DNA of 12,295 bases, from the NCBI GenBank assembly GCA_028287225.1, contig JAQBPZ010000243.1, positions 1 to 12,295 on the forward strand, written 5' to 3'. The position numbers were made by a program, and so were the translations under genes. Of the stretch, positions 1 to 6,594 are shown in pieces (position 1 is the stretch's first letter; every line of letters begins with the position of its first letter). The stretch comes from Gemmatimonadota bacterium. Lineage in GTDB: Bacteria > Gemmatimonadota > Gemmatimonadetes > Gemmatimonadales > Gemmatimonadaceae. Below the pieces are notes generated by a model. The model ran no database searches. It had not been told where the DNA came from and was given only the letters and a program-made list of their open reading frames with translations.

Positions 1-1128
1 CGTGTCGCAGCGTGGGCTGGGCGACAGCGGGACACCGTGCTTCCTGGCATAATGCGCGATGATGCCGTAGTCGTGGAACACGACCGGTCGCCGCTGCTGT
101 GCCGCCTTCACGAGCACGCCGCTCATCATCTCGAACTGTTCATAGCCGAGCCAGACGACGTCGCATGCCCCGAAGTAGAGCGGTTCGTCCGCCTCCGGCA
201 GGAAGCCATCCACGACGCGCACCGTGCCGTCGCGCACGAGCGAGCGGCCGGTGCCGCCCGCAAGCAGCTCGCGAACTTCGGGCGCCTGCTGTCCAACGGC
301 AAGCACGACGACCTGCGCTCCCGAGGCACGCGCATCGTCCACCCACGCCAGGAGGCGTCCCATGCCCTTGCGTCCGTCGAGGAAGCCGTAGATCAGCACG
401 ACGCACGCATCGGCCGGCACGCCTAGCCGCTCGCGCGCGAGATCACGGCTGACGACGCCGCCCGCGTCCGACGGATCCGGCACATGCACGACCTTTTCCG
501 CGACCTCGCCACGCCGTGCCGCGAAGAACTCGCCAAGGGTCTCGTCATTCGTCAGCAGCCGGGTCAGCGTGCGCTGCCGAAGGAGCCGCCGGAAGAGCCA
601 GCCCTTGGCCGCGTTGACCGCTCCGACGCGTGCGGCGACTCCCATGGCCGGCATGTGGAACCGCTGCCGCATGGTGATGCCGGACCATGGAGTCCCCGCG
701 AATGGCGAGCCGAGCGCCGCGATGGCGAAGAGGCACGCGTCCAGGTATGGCAGGAACACATGCGCGATGGGCGTGTCCTCGCTCGCCCGGCGGAACACCT
801 GCTTCACGAAGCGCCGGCGGTCCAGCTCACCGCGAACGAGCGGCACCAGCCTCTGCTGCGGCGGCGCCACCGGCGGGCCAGCGACTCGCACGAAGCGCAG
901 TCGCGCCTCGCCGAATCGAGCGACCAGCCCCGCATGTATCCGGGTGCCCTGCTCGTCCACGCCGGTCCCGACGACGACGCGGATTCCGCGCTGCAGCGCG
1001 CCGTCCACGAGGTGCTCGAGGTAGGTGTAGTGGTGACCGTCGAACTGCGGCTGCACGAAGAGCCAGGTGCTCGCCTCGTCATCCGGCGCGCGCGCACGCG
1101 GAGCCCTCGCCGCGGCGGCAGTGGTCAT
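1..1128 (-). CDS. GT-B fold glycosyltransferase, C-terminus cut by window edge
   Basis: I read 376 codons from ATG at 1128 with no stop before the left edge, so the C-terminus is missing. After an Ala/Arg/Pro-rich start (residues 1-20) comes a first Rossmann-type half (TWLFVQPQFDGHHYTYLEHL, 21-40) and then a second half with a donor-site pattern: VVLIYGFLDGRKGMGRLL (243-260), VRVVDGFLPEADEPLYFGACDVVW (303-326 region) and MMSGVLVKAAQQRRPVV (334-350). This layout is typical of cytoplasmic GT-B enzymes that move a sugar from a nucleotide donor to a lipid-linked glycan. The start is well supported: it overlaps the upstream polymerase stop as ATGA and has a strong Shine-Dalgarno sequence. No signal peptide or membrane segment is seen. 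Donor and acceptor cannot be told. The family call is firm; the exact GT family (GT4-like) is inferred. Confidence 0.8.
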   Translation of the reverse strand, partial: MTTAAAARAPRARAPDDEASTWLFVQPQFDGHHYTYLEHLVDGALQRGIRVVVGTGVDEQGTRIHAGLVARFGEARLRFVRVAGPPVAPPQQRLVPLVRGELDRRRFVKQVFRRASEDTPIAHVFLPYLDACLFAIAALGSPFAGTPWSGITMRQRFHMPAMGVAARVGAVNAAKGWLFRRLLRQRTLTRLLTNDETLGEFFAARRGEVAEKVVHVPDPSDAGGVVSRDLARERLGVPADACVVLIYGFLDGRKGMGRLLAWVDDARASGAQVVVLAVGQQAPEVRELLAGGTGRSLVRDGTVRVVDGFLPEADEPLYFGACDVVWLGYEQFEMMSGVLVKAAQQRRPVVFHDYGIIAHYARKHGVPLSPSPRCDT

Positions 1129-2375
1129 CGCTCCACCTCCGGCAGGAGCAGCGGCGCCTTCTCCGGCTCCGCTGGGCGCACCGGCGCCGTACGCATGGCG
1201 TTGATGGCGAGGCCCCACCCGAGCGCCGGCAGCGGCGAGAACACCGGCGACGCCGAGACTGCCTGGATGAGTGCCACGAAGTTGAGCTGGAAGGCCGCGA
1301 ACCACGCACCGTTGCCACCGCCCGGCACGAACACGTGGCGCAGGGAGACCACCGTGAACCAGGTGATGAGGCCGAGGTAGAGCACGAATCCCAGCAGCCC
1401 GTAGTTGGTCCAGGCGGAGAGCGCGTTGTGGGCGAAGAATCCCGACCCGCCGATGCGGAAGTGGTACCCGAACTCCCCCATGAACGGGTGCTCGCGGATG
1501 ACGTTCAGCGCGAAGGCCTGCATCTCCTGGCGCGCCTGCCAGCTCGACGAGTTGGCGAGGTCGAGGATCTCCGCGTTGCGCGTCTCGAGGAACAAGGGCG
1601 CCGTGAAGTGGAACACGACCCAGCAGCCGGCCAGCGTGGAGAGAATCGCGAGCGGATTGGCGCCGCGGAGCATCAGCAGGCCGATCATCGCCACCGTGAG
1701 CAGCACGAGGCTGAACAGGTCCGACCGCGACCCGACGAGCAGCAGCAGGACGCTTCCGAGCGCGAAGATCGCGAATCGGGCGCCCGTGGAGCGGGTGGAC
1801 GCGGCGAGGAAGATCGTGGTGATGAGGACCGACCGGCCGATCCCCTGATACGACGACACGCCTGCCGTGTCGTCCACACTCGTGAACGTGATGTACGGTC
1901 CCAGCGGCGACCTGAAGCGCACCATGGCGTGCAGCATCACCGCCATGATGCAGACCGTGGAAATGACGAGCGCACGATGCGTGCGGCGGTCGTCGAACGT
2001 GAAGAAGGCCCCGATGAAGACCATCGCGATCCAGTTCATCACGGTCGCCGCGGATTCCGCCATCGCGAAGCCCACGTACGGGGCGCCGTGCAGCGCCTCG
2101 TAGTTCGCGAACGACCAGAACATCGTGTACCAGAGCCACACGCCCACCAGCGCCGTGGGGACCATCGCGGCGCCCAGCTCGTGGCGCGCCAGCCACGGTG
2201 ACAGGACCAGCGCCACCAGCGCCGTCGCCACGGCGGCGATGCCGAACAACCCACCGAGGAACGGCGGGATCCACCCCTGCGCGATGGAGTAGTGGTACAC
2301 CATGAACCCCGGGAACAGCACCAGGAAGCCGGCGAGCGCAGGCACCCGCGATATATTGTGGACCTTGAGCCGCAT
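1125..2375 (-). CDS. Wzy / O-antigen ligase-like polytopic membrane protein
   Basis: This 416-residue, very hydrophobic protein has about 10-12 predicted membrane segments (for example residues 12-30, 37-59, 108-126, 200-236, 241-262, 323-346, 358-376). Between the last groups lies a loop (about 278-329) with the layout of the Wzy_C/O-antigen-ligase family: WQARQEMQAFALNVIREHP, a Gly-rich stretch, then FFAHNALSAWTNYGLLG. In that family the Arg and His-Asn residues of the periplasmic loop bind the lipid-linked glycan. The likely role is polymerising undecaprenyl-diphosphate-linked repeat units, or ligating glycan to an acceptor, at the periplasmic face of the inner membrane. Length is normal for Wzy. 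The C-terminus (398-416) is a Pro/Glu-rich cytosolic tail. Its stop overlaps the next glycosyltransferase start by four bases, so the two form a transcription unit. Polymerase versus ligase cannot be decided from sequence. Confidence 0.8.
   Translation of the reverse strand: MRLKVHNISRVPALAGFLVLFPGFMVYHYSIAQGWIPPFLGGLFGIAAVATALVALVLSPWLARHELGAAMVPTALVGVWLWYTMFWSFANYEALHGAPYVGFAMAESAATVMNWIAMVFIGAFFTFDDRRTHRALVISTVCIMAVMLHAMVRFRSPLGPYITFTSVDDTAGVSSYQGIGRSVLITTIFLAASTRSTGARFAIFALGSVLLLLVGSRSDLFSLVLLTVAMIGLLMLRGANPLAILSTLAGCWVVFHFTAPLFLETRNAEILDLANSSSWQARQEMQAFALNVIREHPFMGEFGYHFRIGGSGFFAHNALSAWTNYGLLGFVLYLGLITWFTVVSLRHVFVPGGGNGAWFAAFQLNFVALIQAVSASPVFSPLPALGWGLAINAMRTAPVRPAEPEKAPLLLPEVER
1135..1140 (-). 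promoter_or_regulatory. Strong ribosome binding site for the left-edge glycosyltransferase
   Basis: On the minus strand GGAGGT lies six bases before the ATG at 1128, inside the last codons of the upstream polymerase gene. It is the clearest Shine-Dalgarno sequence in the window. Together with the ATGA stop/start overlap (1125-1128) it fixes the start and suggests translational coupling. Confidence 0.75.
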
Positions 2376-2437
2376 CCGGACAATTTAACGGCCGGTGCCG
2401 CCGTCCGCTTCCGCCTCCGCCACCCTCCCGATCGCGC
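2350..2437. promoter_or_regulatory. Divergent start region between the Wzy-like gene and a GT4 gene
   Basis: Only 62 bases (2376-2437) separate the two outward-facing start codons, so the promoters must be compact or run into the coding sequence. On the minus strand TTAAAT (2388-2383) is a -10-like hexamer ending seven bases before the Wzy-like ATG, which would give an almost leaderless mRNA. On the plus strand TATATT (2352-2357) matches the -10 consensus at five of six bases, but it has no convincing -35 and lies inside the Wzy-like gene. No operator palindrome is seen and neither gene has a clear Shine-Dalgarno sequence here. These are pattern matches only. Confidence 0.3.
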
Positions 2438-3559
2438 ATGGCCCTCCGCCTCGCCCACGCGTCCGTCGTCCACGACCGGTACGACATCCGGATGCTCGTA
2501 AAGGAATGTGTCTCCTTCGCCGCAGACGACTCGGTCGACGTGACGCTGTTCGTTGCGGATGGAAAGCCGGACGAGGTCTGGAAGGGTGTCCGCATCACGA
2601 GCGTGCCGCGTCCCCCGTTCGGGCGGCTCGGGCGGGCGACCCTCGGCAGCCTGCGCATGTGGCGTGCGCTGCGCCGCTTTCGGCCGGAGCTCGTGCACGT
2701 CCACAACCCCGAGCTGCTGCCGCTCGCCCTGGCGCTGCAGTCGGTGGGGACGCCGGTCGTCTTCGACATGCACGAGAACCTGCCCAAGGACATTCTCACC
2801 AAGGGCTGGGTGCCTCGCCCGCTGCGCCGCCTCCTCAGCGGGATCGTCACCCCGCTCCAGGCGGCCGCCGTTCGGCGCATTCCCACGGTGTTCGCCGAGC
2901 TGTCGTATGCGGACGACTTCCCGGATGCACGTCTGGGCACGGTCGTGCTCAACTATCCCCTTCTCGGCCCGTTGAGCGAGATCTCCCGTCCGAAGCGGGC
3001 CCGGTTCACGGTGGGGTACTTCGGCTCGGTCACCGCCGAGCGCGGCGCGCACGACATGATTGCCGCGGTCGCGCTGCTCCGCGCCCGCGGCATGGAGCTC
3101 GACTTCGTGCTGGCCGGCAAGGTGAGTGACGACGTTGCCGCGGCCGAGGACTTCCGCAGCGCCGTCGCGGCAGGCTGGATGACGACGACCGGGATGATCA
3201 GGGCCGAGGAAGGATGGGCACTCATGGCGGAGTGCCACATGGGCCTTGCGATGCTGCATCCCTCGCCCAACTTCGTCGGGTCGTACACCACGAAGATGTT
3301 CGAGTACATGGCGTTGCGGCTCCCGTTCGTCATCTCGGACATCCCGCTCTGGCGCGCCGTCGTCGACGATGCACGCTGCGCGCTCTGCATCCGGCCCGCG
3401 GATCCCGTGGGCCTCGCGGAGGCGATCGCATGGATTCACGATCATCCCGAGGAGGCGGCCGCGATGGGTGAGCGCGGCCGCGAAGTGGTCATCCGCACGC
3501 GCTCCTGGGATTCCGAGTTCGCCAAGCTCAAGTCGCTCTACGCCAAGGTTCTCGCCTGA
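2438..3559 (+). CDS. GT4-family glycosyltransferase
   Basis: This 373-residue GT-B enzyme starts in the way common to one GT4 subgroup: LRLAHASVVHDRYDIRMLVKE (near 3-23). It then shows ELVHVHNPELLPLALAL (84-100) and VVFDMHENLP (107-116), the usual acceptor-side VH-x-H/N-PELLP and D-x-HEN signatures. The C-terminal half has VGYFGSVTAERG (192-203), the donor-domain start, LDFVLAGK (221-228), and the donor-loop region SYTTKMFEYMALRLPFVISD (282-301), where the Lys and Glu bind the nucleotide-sugar phosphates and ribose. The likely role is adding one sugar to an undecaprenyl-linked repeat unit on the cytoplasmic side; the sugar is not predictable. ATG 2438 was chosen because homologous sequence starts at residue 3. 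Its stop overlaps the kinase start as TGATG, so the two are translated as a pair. Length is normal. Confidence 0.87.
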   Translation: MALRLAHASVVHDRYDIRMLVKECVSFAADDSVDVTLFVADGKPDEVWKGVRITSVPRPPFGRLGRATLGSLRMWRALRRFRPELVHVHNPELLPLALALQSVGTPVVFDMHENLPKDILTKGWVPRPLRRLLSGIVTPLQAAAVRRIPTVFAELSYADDFPDARLGTVVLNYPLLGPLSEISRPKRARFTVGYFGSVTAERGAHDMIAAVALLRARGMELDFVLAGKVSDDVAAAEDFRSAVAAGWMTTTGMIRAEEGWALMAECHMGLAMLHPSPNFVGSYTTKMFEYMALRLPFVISDIPLWRAVVDDARCALCIRPADPVGLAEAIAWIHDHPEEAAAMGERGREVVIRTRSWDSEFAKLKSLYAKVLA

Positions 3560-4551
3560 TGCCGCACCTCCCGTCCTCTGCCCGCCTGACCGAGCTGCTG
3601 GGTCGCGCGCATGGTCGTCGCATTGCCGTGATCGGCGACGTGATGCTCGACGTCTACGTCTCCGGCGACGTGGACCGCATCTCGCCCGAAGCGCCGGTGC
3701 CCGTGGTGCGCGTCCGCAGCCGCACCTACGCCCTCGGGGGGGCCGCGAACGTCGCGCAGAACGTCACTGCAGCCGGCGCCCAGTGCACCCTTCTGGGCGT
3801 GGTCGGCGCGGACCGGGAGGGCACGACGATACGCGAGATGCTCGTCGCGACCGACGTGCGCGCGAACGCGCTGGTGGAGGTCGGGCGCTGTACCACGCAG
3901 AAGACGCGCATCCTCGCCCGCGCCCAGCAGCTCGTGCGGGTGGACGAGGAGGAGGACCGCGACCTCACCGGTGACGAGCTGGCGCGCGTGATCGAGGCCG
4001 TCCACGCCGTGGTGAGCGACGCGGACGCGCTGGTGCTGGAGGACTACAACAAGGGCGTGCTGGTCTCCCCCGTGATCCGCGCGGCGCTGGAGGCCGCGCG
4101 GGCCCGCGGGATTCCCTCCGTGGTCGACCCCAAGTTCAGGAACTTCTTCCTCTATCGCGGCGCCACGATCTTCAAGCCGAATCGTCGCGAGCTGGAGTCC
4201 GCCGTCGGCGCGTCGATCGACATCGAGCATCCCGAGGCGCTTCCCGACCTGCTCGGGCGGCTCGGCGTGGAGCACCTGCTCCTCACGCTCGGGGAGCAGG
4301 GCATGGTGCTCATCTCGGAAGCCGGTGAGCTGGCGCGCGTTCCCACGGTGGCGCGCTCCGTCTACGACGTCGTGGGCGCCGGTGACACGGTCACCGCCTA
4401 TCTCGCGACGATGCTGGCGGCGGGGGCCTCACCAGTGGAGGCGGCCTCGATCGCGAACATCGCGGCCGGGATCGAGGTCGGCAAGCTTGGTGCGCAAACC
4501 GTTTCCCCCGCCGAGATCCTCGAGCACGCGGAGTGGATGGCGCTGCAGTAG
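3559..4551 (+). CDS. hldA: D-glycero-beta-D-manno-heptose-7-phosphate kinase (stand-alone HldA type)
   Basis: This 330-residue PfkB/ribokinase-family protein resembles the kinase half of HldE (RfaE). Visible motifs are RIAVIGDVMLDVYVSGDVDRI (21-41 region), LGGAANVAQN (59-68, PfkB signature 1), TTQKTRI (112-118), LEDYNKGVL (160-168), VDPKFRNF (189-196), KPNRREL (206-212) and VVGAGDTV (271-278), where Asp276 is the expected catalytic base. The family transfers phosphate from ATP to C1 of D,D-heptose 7-phosphate, giving the beta-1,7-bisphosphate used to make ADP-heptose for LPS core or other heptose glycans. Escherichia coli HldE has about 475 residues and carries a C-terminal nucleotidyltransferase domain; here the protein ends after the kinase, so adenylyl transfer must come from another gene. 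The start overlaps the upstream GT4 stop by one base. A related PfkB sugar kinase is less likely given the ISPEAPVPVV segment (41-50), typical of RfaE. Confidence 0.9.
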   Translation: MPHLPSSARLTELLGRAHGRRIAVIGDVMLDVYVSGDVDRISPEAPVPVVRVRSRTYALGGAANVAQNVTAAGAQCTLLGVVGADREGTTIREMLVATDVRANALVEVGRCTTQKTRILARAQQLVRVDEEEDRDLTGDELARVIEAVHAVVSDADALVLEDYNKGVLVSPVIRAALEAARARGIPSVVDPKFRNFFLYRGATIFKPNRRELESAVGASIDIEHPEALPDLLGRLGVEHLLLTLGEQGMVLISEAGELARVPTVARSVYDVVGAGDTVTAYLATMLAAGASPVEAASIANIAAGIEVGKLGAQTVSPAEILEHAEWMALQ

Positions 4552-4583
4552 CGGCGCCGGCGGCGGCCTAGAGCAGCGCCGCC
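4552..4583. other. Convergent junction with a weak G+C hairpin
   Basis: Only 16 bases separate the kinase stop (TAG, 4549-4551) from the dehydratase stop on the opposite strand (4568-4570). The gap contains the palindrome CGGCGCCG (4552-4559). A six-base stem GGCGGC/GCCGCC (4562-4567 with 4578-4583) can form around a ten-base loop. Neither strand has a following T-run, so this is not a typical intrinsic terminator. The two transcripts may end by another means or overlap at their 3' ends. Confidence 0.2.
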
Positions 4584-6484
4584 TGGGCCGAGGCGTCGGC
4601 TTCCGTCTTGGGCGCAGGGCGCGTGACCGCAAACTCGCCGGTGTCGCTGCCGCCCGCATACTCGGGCACCAGCTGGGCGATCATGCGCCGCAGCTCGCGC
4701 GAGGGGCGGTTGGCGGCCGCCGCGTCGATCAGCTCGCGGATACGCTCGTGGCCATCAGCGGGGAACGCCGAATCCATGGCTCGCTGGATCTTCGAATGCG
4801 ACGTGGGCATCGCGTGCTGCGCGCTGAAGAACAGCTCCTCGTACAGCTTCTCGCCCGGTCGCGTGCCGGTGAACTTGATCTCGATATCGTTCCCCACCTC
4901 GAGACCGGACAGCCGGATCATGTCGCACGCGAGGTCCAGCACCTTGACCGGGTCGCCCATGTCGAGCACGAACACCTCGCCGCGCTGTCCCATGGCCGCG
5001 GCCTGCAGCACGAGCTGCACCGCCTCGGGAATCGTCATGAAATAGCGCGTCATGTTGGGGTGCGTGATCGTCACCGGCCCGCCCGCCGCGATCTGCCGCA
5101 TGAAGGTGGGCACCACGCTGCCCCGGCTCCCCAGGACGTTTCCGAATCGCACGGCCACGTACGCGCTGTGCGCACTCGCCGCCTCGTGCACCAGGTGCTC
5201 GGCGATGCGCTTGGTGGCGCCCATGACGCTGGTGGGGCGCACGGCCTTGTCGGTAGACACCAGCACGAAGTGCTCGGCCTCCACCAGCGCGGCGCACTCC
5301 ACCACGTTCCGCGTCCCCCGCACGTTGTTCAGGATCGCCTCGGCCACGTTCGCCTCCATGAGGGGCACGTGCTTGTGCGCGGCCGCATGGAAGACGGAGA
5401 AGGGCCGGTAGGAGCTGAACACCCGCTGCATCCGCCGATCGTCGCGCACGTCCGCAATCACGGGATCCACGCGCAGCCGCGGGAAGTCCCGATGCAGCTC
5501 CTGCAGCAGCTCGAAGATCGAGTTCTCCCCGCGTCCGAGCGCGATGATGCGCTCGGGCTCCAGGCGGGCCAGCTGGCGACAGAGCTCGCTGCCGATGGAG
5601 CCGCCTGCACCGGTGACGAGCACCGTCTGCCCGGTGACGAGCGACTTCACCTGCTCCGTGTCGGTGACGATCGGCTCGCGACGCAGCAGGTCCTGGATCT
5701 CGATCTTCCGCAGCGCGCTGACCGACTTCTCACCCGAGAGGATCTCATAGAGGCCCGGCACGGTCCGCGGCTGCAGTCCGGCGGCGCCGGCCCGGCGCAC
5801 GATATCGCGGACCACCCGGCCGGGCGCCGACGGAATGGCGATGATCACCTCCGTCGCGTCGAGCTCGGCCGCGACCCGGTCGAGATCGGCGATGGTGCCC
5901 AGCACCGGTACATTGTGCAGGCGGAGCCCCTGCTTCGCAGGATCGTCGTCGAGGAAGCCGACCGGGGAGATACCGAGCTGCCCATTTTCCAGCAGCTCGC
6001 GCACCATGAGCCCACCCGCAGCGCCGGCGCCCACGACGATCGTCGGACGGGCCCCGTTCGAACGGGAGCGCCGGTCACGACGGGCGCGGGCGCGGGCGAG
6101 GAAGCGGGGCGCGGCCACGAACAGCGTCGAGAGGCCCGCGTCGAGCACGAGCACCGAGTAGGGCGCCCGATGCGCCATCAGGTGGAGCCCCGGCAGGACG
6201 AAGCCCGCGGTCGCCGCGCAGAGGATCCCGGAGATGACGCACGCGCCCAGGATCAGCTCGAGGTCCGCGATGCTCGCATACCGCCACAGCCGGCGATACA
6301 TTCCGAATCCGTACAGCACGAGCAGCTTCAACGGTACCGCCACGAGCAGAAACACCAGAAGCGTTTCGTGGATCTCGCGGCTCCAGCTGTTGCCCTCGAA
6401 GCGGATCACGTACGCCAGGTACGTCGCGGCGGGCAGCAGCAGCAGGTCGATGAAGAAGAAGAGCCGGTTTCGTACGCGGTGCAT
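4568..6484 (-). CDS. Membrane-bound UDP-sugar 4,6-dehydratase, long PglF/WbpM/CapD type
   Basis: This 638-residue protein has the full architecture of the long family: four membrane segments in residues 1-127 (about 8-26, 42-60, 77-97, 107-125), a first Rossmann domain (TIVVGAGAAGGLMVRELL, 148-165) and a C-terminal extended SDR domain. The NAD(P)-binding motif is TGAGGSIGSE (291-300). The active-site region STDKAVRPTSVMGATKR (410-426) carries Met421 and Lys425 where short FlaA1-type enzymes have Tyr and Lys; this Met replacement is typical of WbpM/PglF. VRFGNVLGSRGSV (445-457) and GTRPGEKLYEEL (540-551) are also family marks. The expected reaction is UDP-GlcNAc to UDP-4-keto-6-deoxy-GlcNAc at the inner membrane. 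It lies divergent from the aminotransferase that would use its product. The start ATG 6484 precedes the first membrane helix; GAGGAA at 6506-6501 is 16 bases upstream, far for a normal ribosome site. Confidence 0.92.
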   Translation of the reverse strand: MHRVRNRLFFFIDLLLLPAATYLAYVIRFEGNSWSREIHETLLVFLLVAVPLKLLVLYGFGMYRRLWRYASIADLELILGACVISGILCAATAGFVLPGLHLMAHRAPYSVLVLDAGLSTLFVAAPRFLARARARRDRRSRSNGARPTIVVGAGAAGGLMVRELLENGQLGISPVGFLDDDPAKQGLRLHNVPVLGTIADLDRVAAELDATEVIIAIPSAPGRVVRDIVRRAGAAGLQPRTVPGLYEILSGEKSVSALRKIEIQDLLRREPIVTDTEQVKSLVTGQTVLVTGAGGSIGSELCRQLARLEPERIIALGRGENSIFELLQELHRDFPRLRVDPVIADVRDDRRMQRVFSSYRPFSVFHAAAHKHVPLMEANVAEAILNNVRGTRNVVECAALVEAEHFVLVSTDKAVRPTSVMGATKRIAEHLVHEAASAHSAYVAVRFGNVLGSRGSVVPTFMRQIAAGGPVTITHPNMTRYFMTIPEAVQLVLQAAAMGQRGEVFVLDMGDPVKVLDLACDMIRLSGLEVGNDIEIKFTGTRPGEKLYEELFFSAQHAMPTSHSKIQRAMDSAFPADGHERIRELIDAAAANRPSRELRRMIAQLVPEYAGGSDTGEFAVTRPAPKTEADASAQAALL

Positions 6485-6594
6485 CGGGTGGGGGAAAAAG
6501 TTCCTCGGTTCGCCGAAGGTACGTAAGCTTGGAATCTACAACACGTTCCCGACTTCTCAAGCAACGGTATGCACCCCCTCCCGTCCTCTCCGGC
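6485..6594. promoter_or_regulatory. Shared 110-base control region of dehydratase and aminotransferase genes
   Basis: The dehydratase (start 6484, minus) and aminotransferase (start 6595, plus) diverge from this stretch, which is less G+C-rich than its surroundings. The best promoter match faces the dehydratase: TTGAGA (6560-6555), a 16-base spacer, then TAGATT (6538-6533), giving a leader of about 40 bases. Toward the aminotransferase I see only weak matches (TTCCTC 6501-6506, 17 bases, TAAGCT 6524-6529). A run AACTTTTTCCCCC sits in the dehydratase leader. I see no clear operator repeat. Confidence 0.4.

Noticed and set aside
687..2201. A 504-codon plus-strand frame opposite the Wzy-like gene and left glycosyltransferase
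   Set aside because: The product is a low-complexity Arg/Glu/His-rich string with no recognisable fold; the minus strand shows membrane helices and GT motifs.
2039..3445. A 468-codon minus-strand frame across the divergent region at 2376-2437
   Set aside because: It would cross two real gene starts and has no motif; the GT4 gene on the plus strand explains the DNA.
4325..6526. A 733-codon open frame on the plus strand opposite the dehydratase gene
   Set aside because: It is a shadow frame in G+C-rich DNA. Its product is rich in Arg, His, Gly and Ala with no domain motif, while the minus strand encodes a full dehydratase.
6529..6594. A 22-codon N-terminal extension of the aminotransferase from TTG 6529
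   Set aside because: Family homology starts at the ATG at 6595, and the extension would run through the divergent control region.
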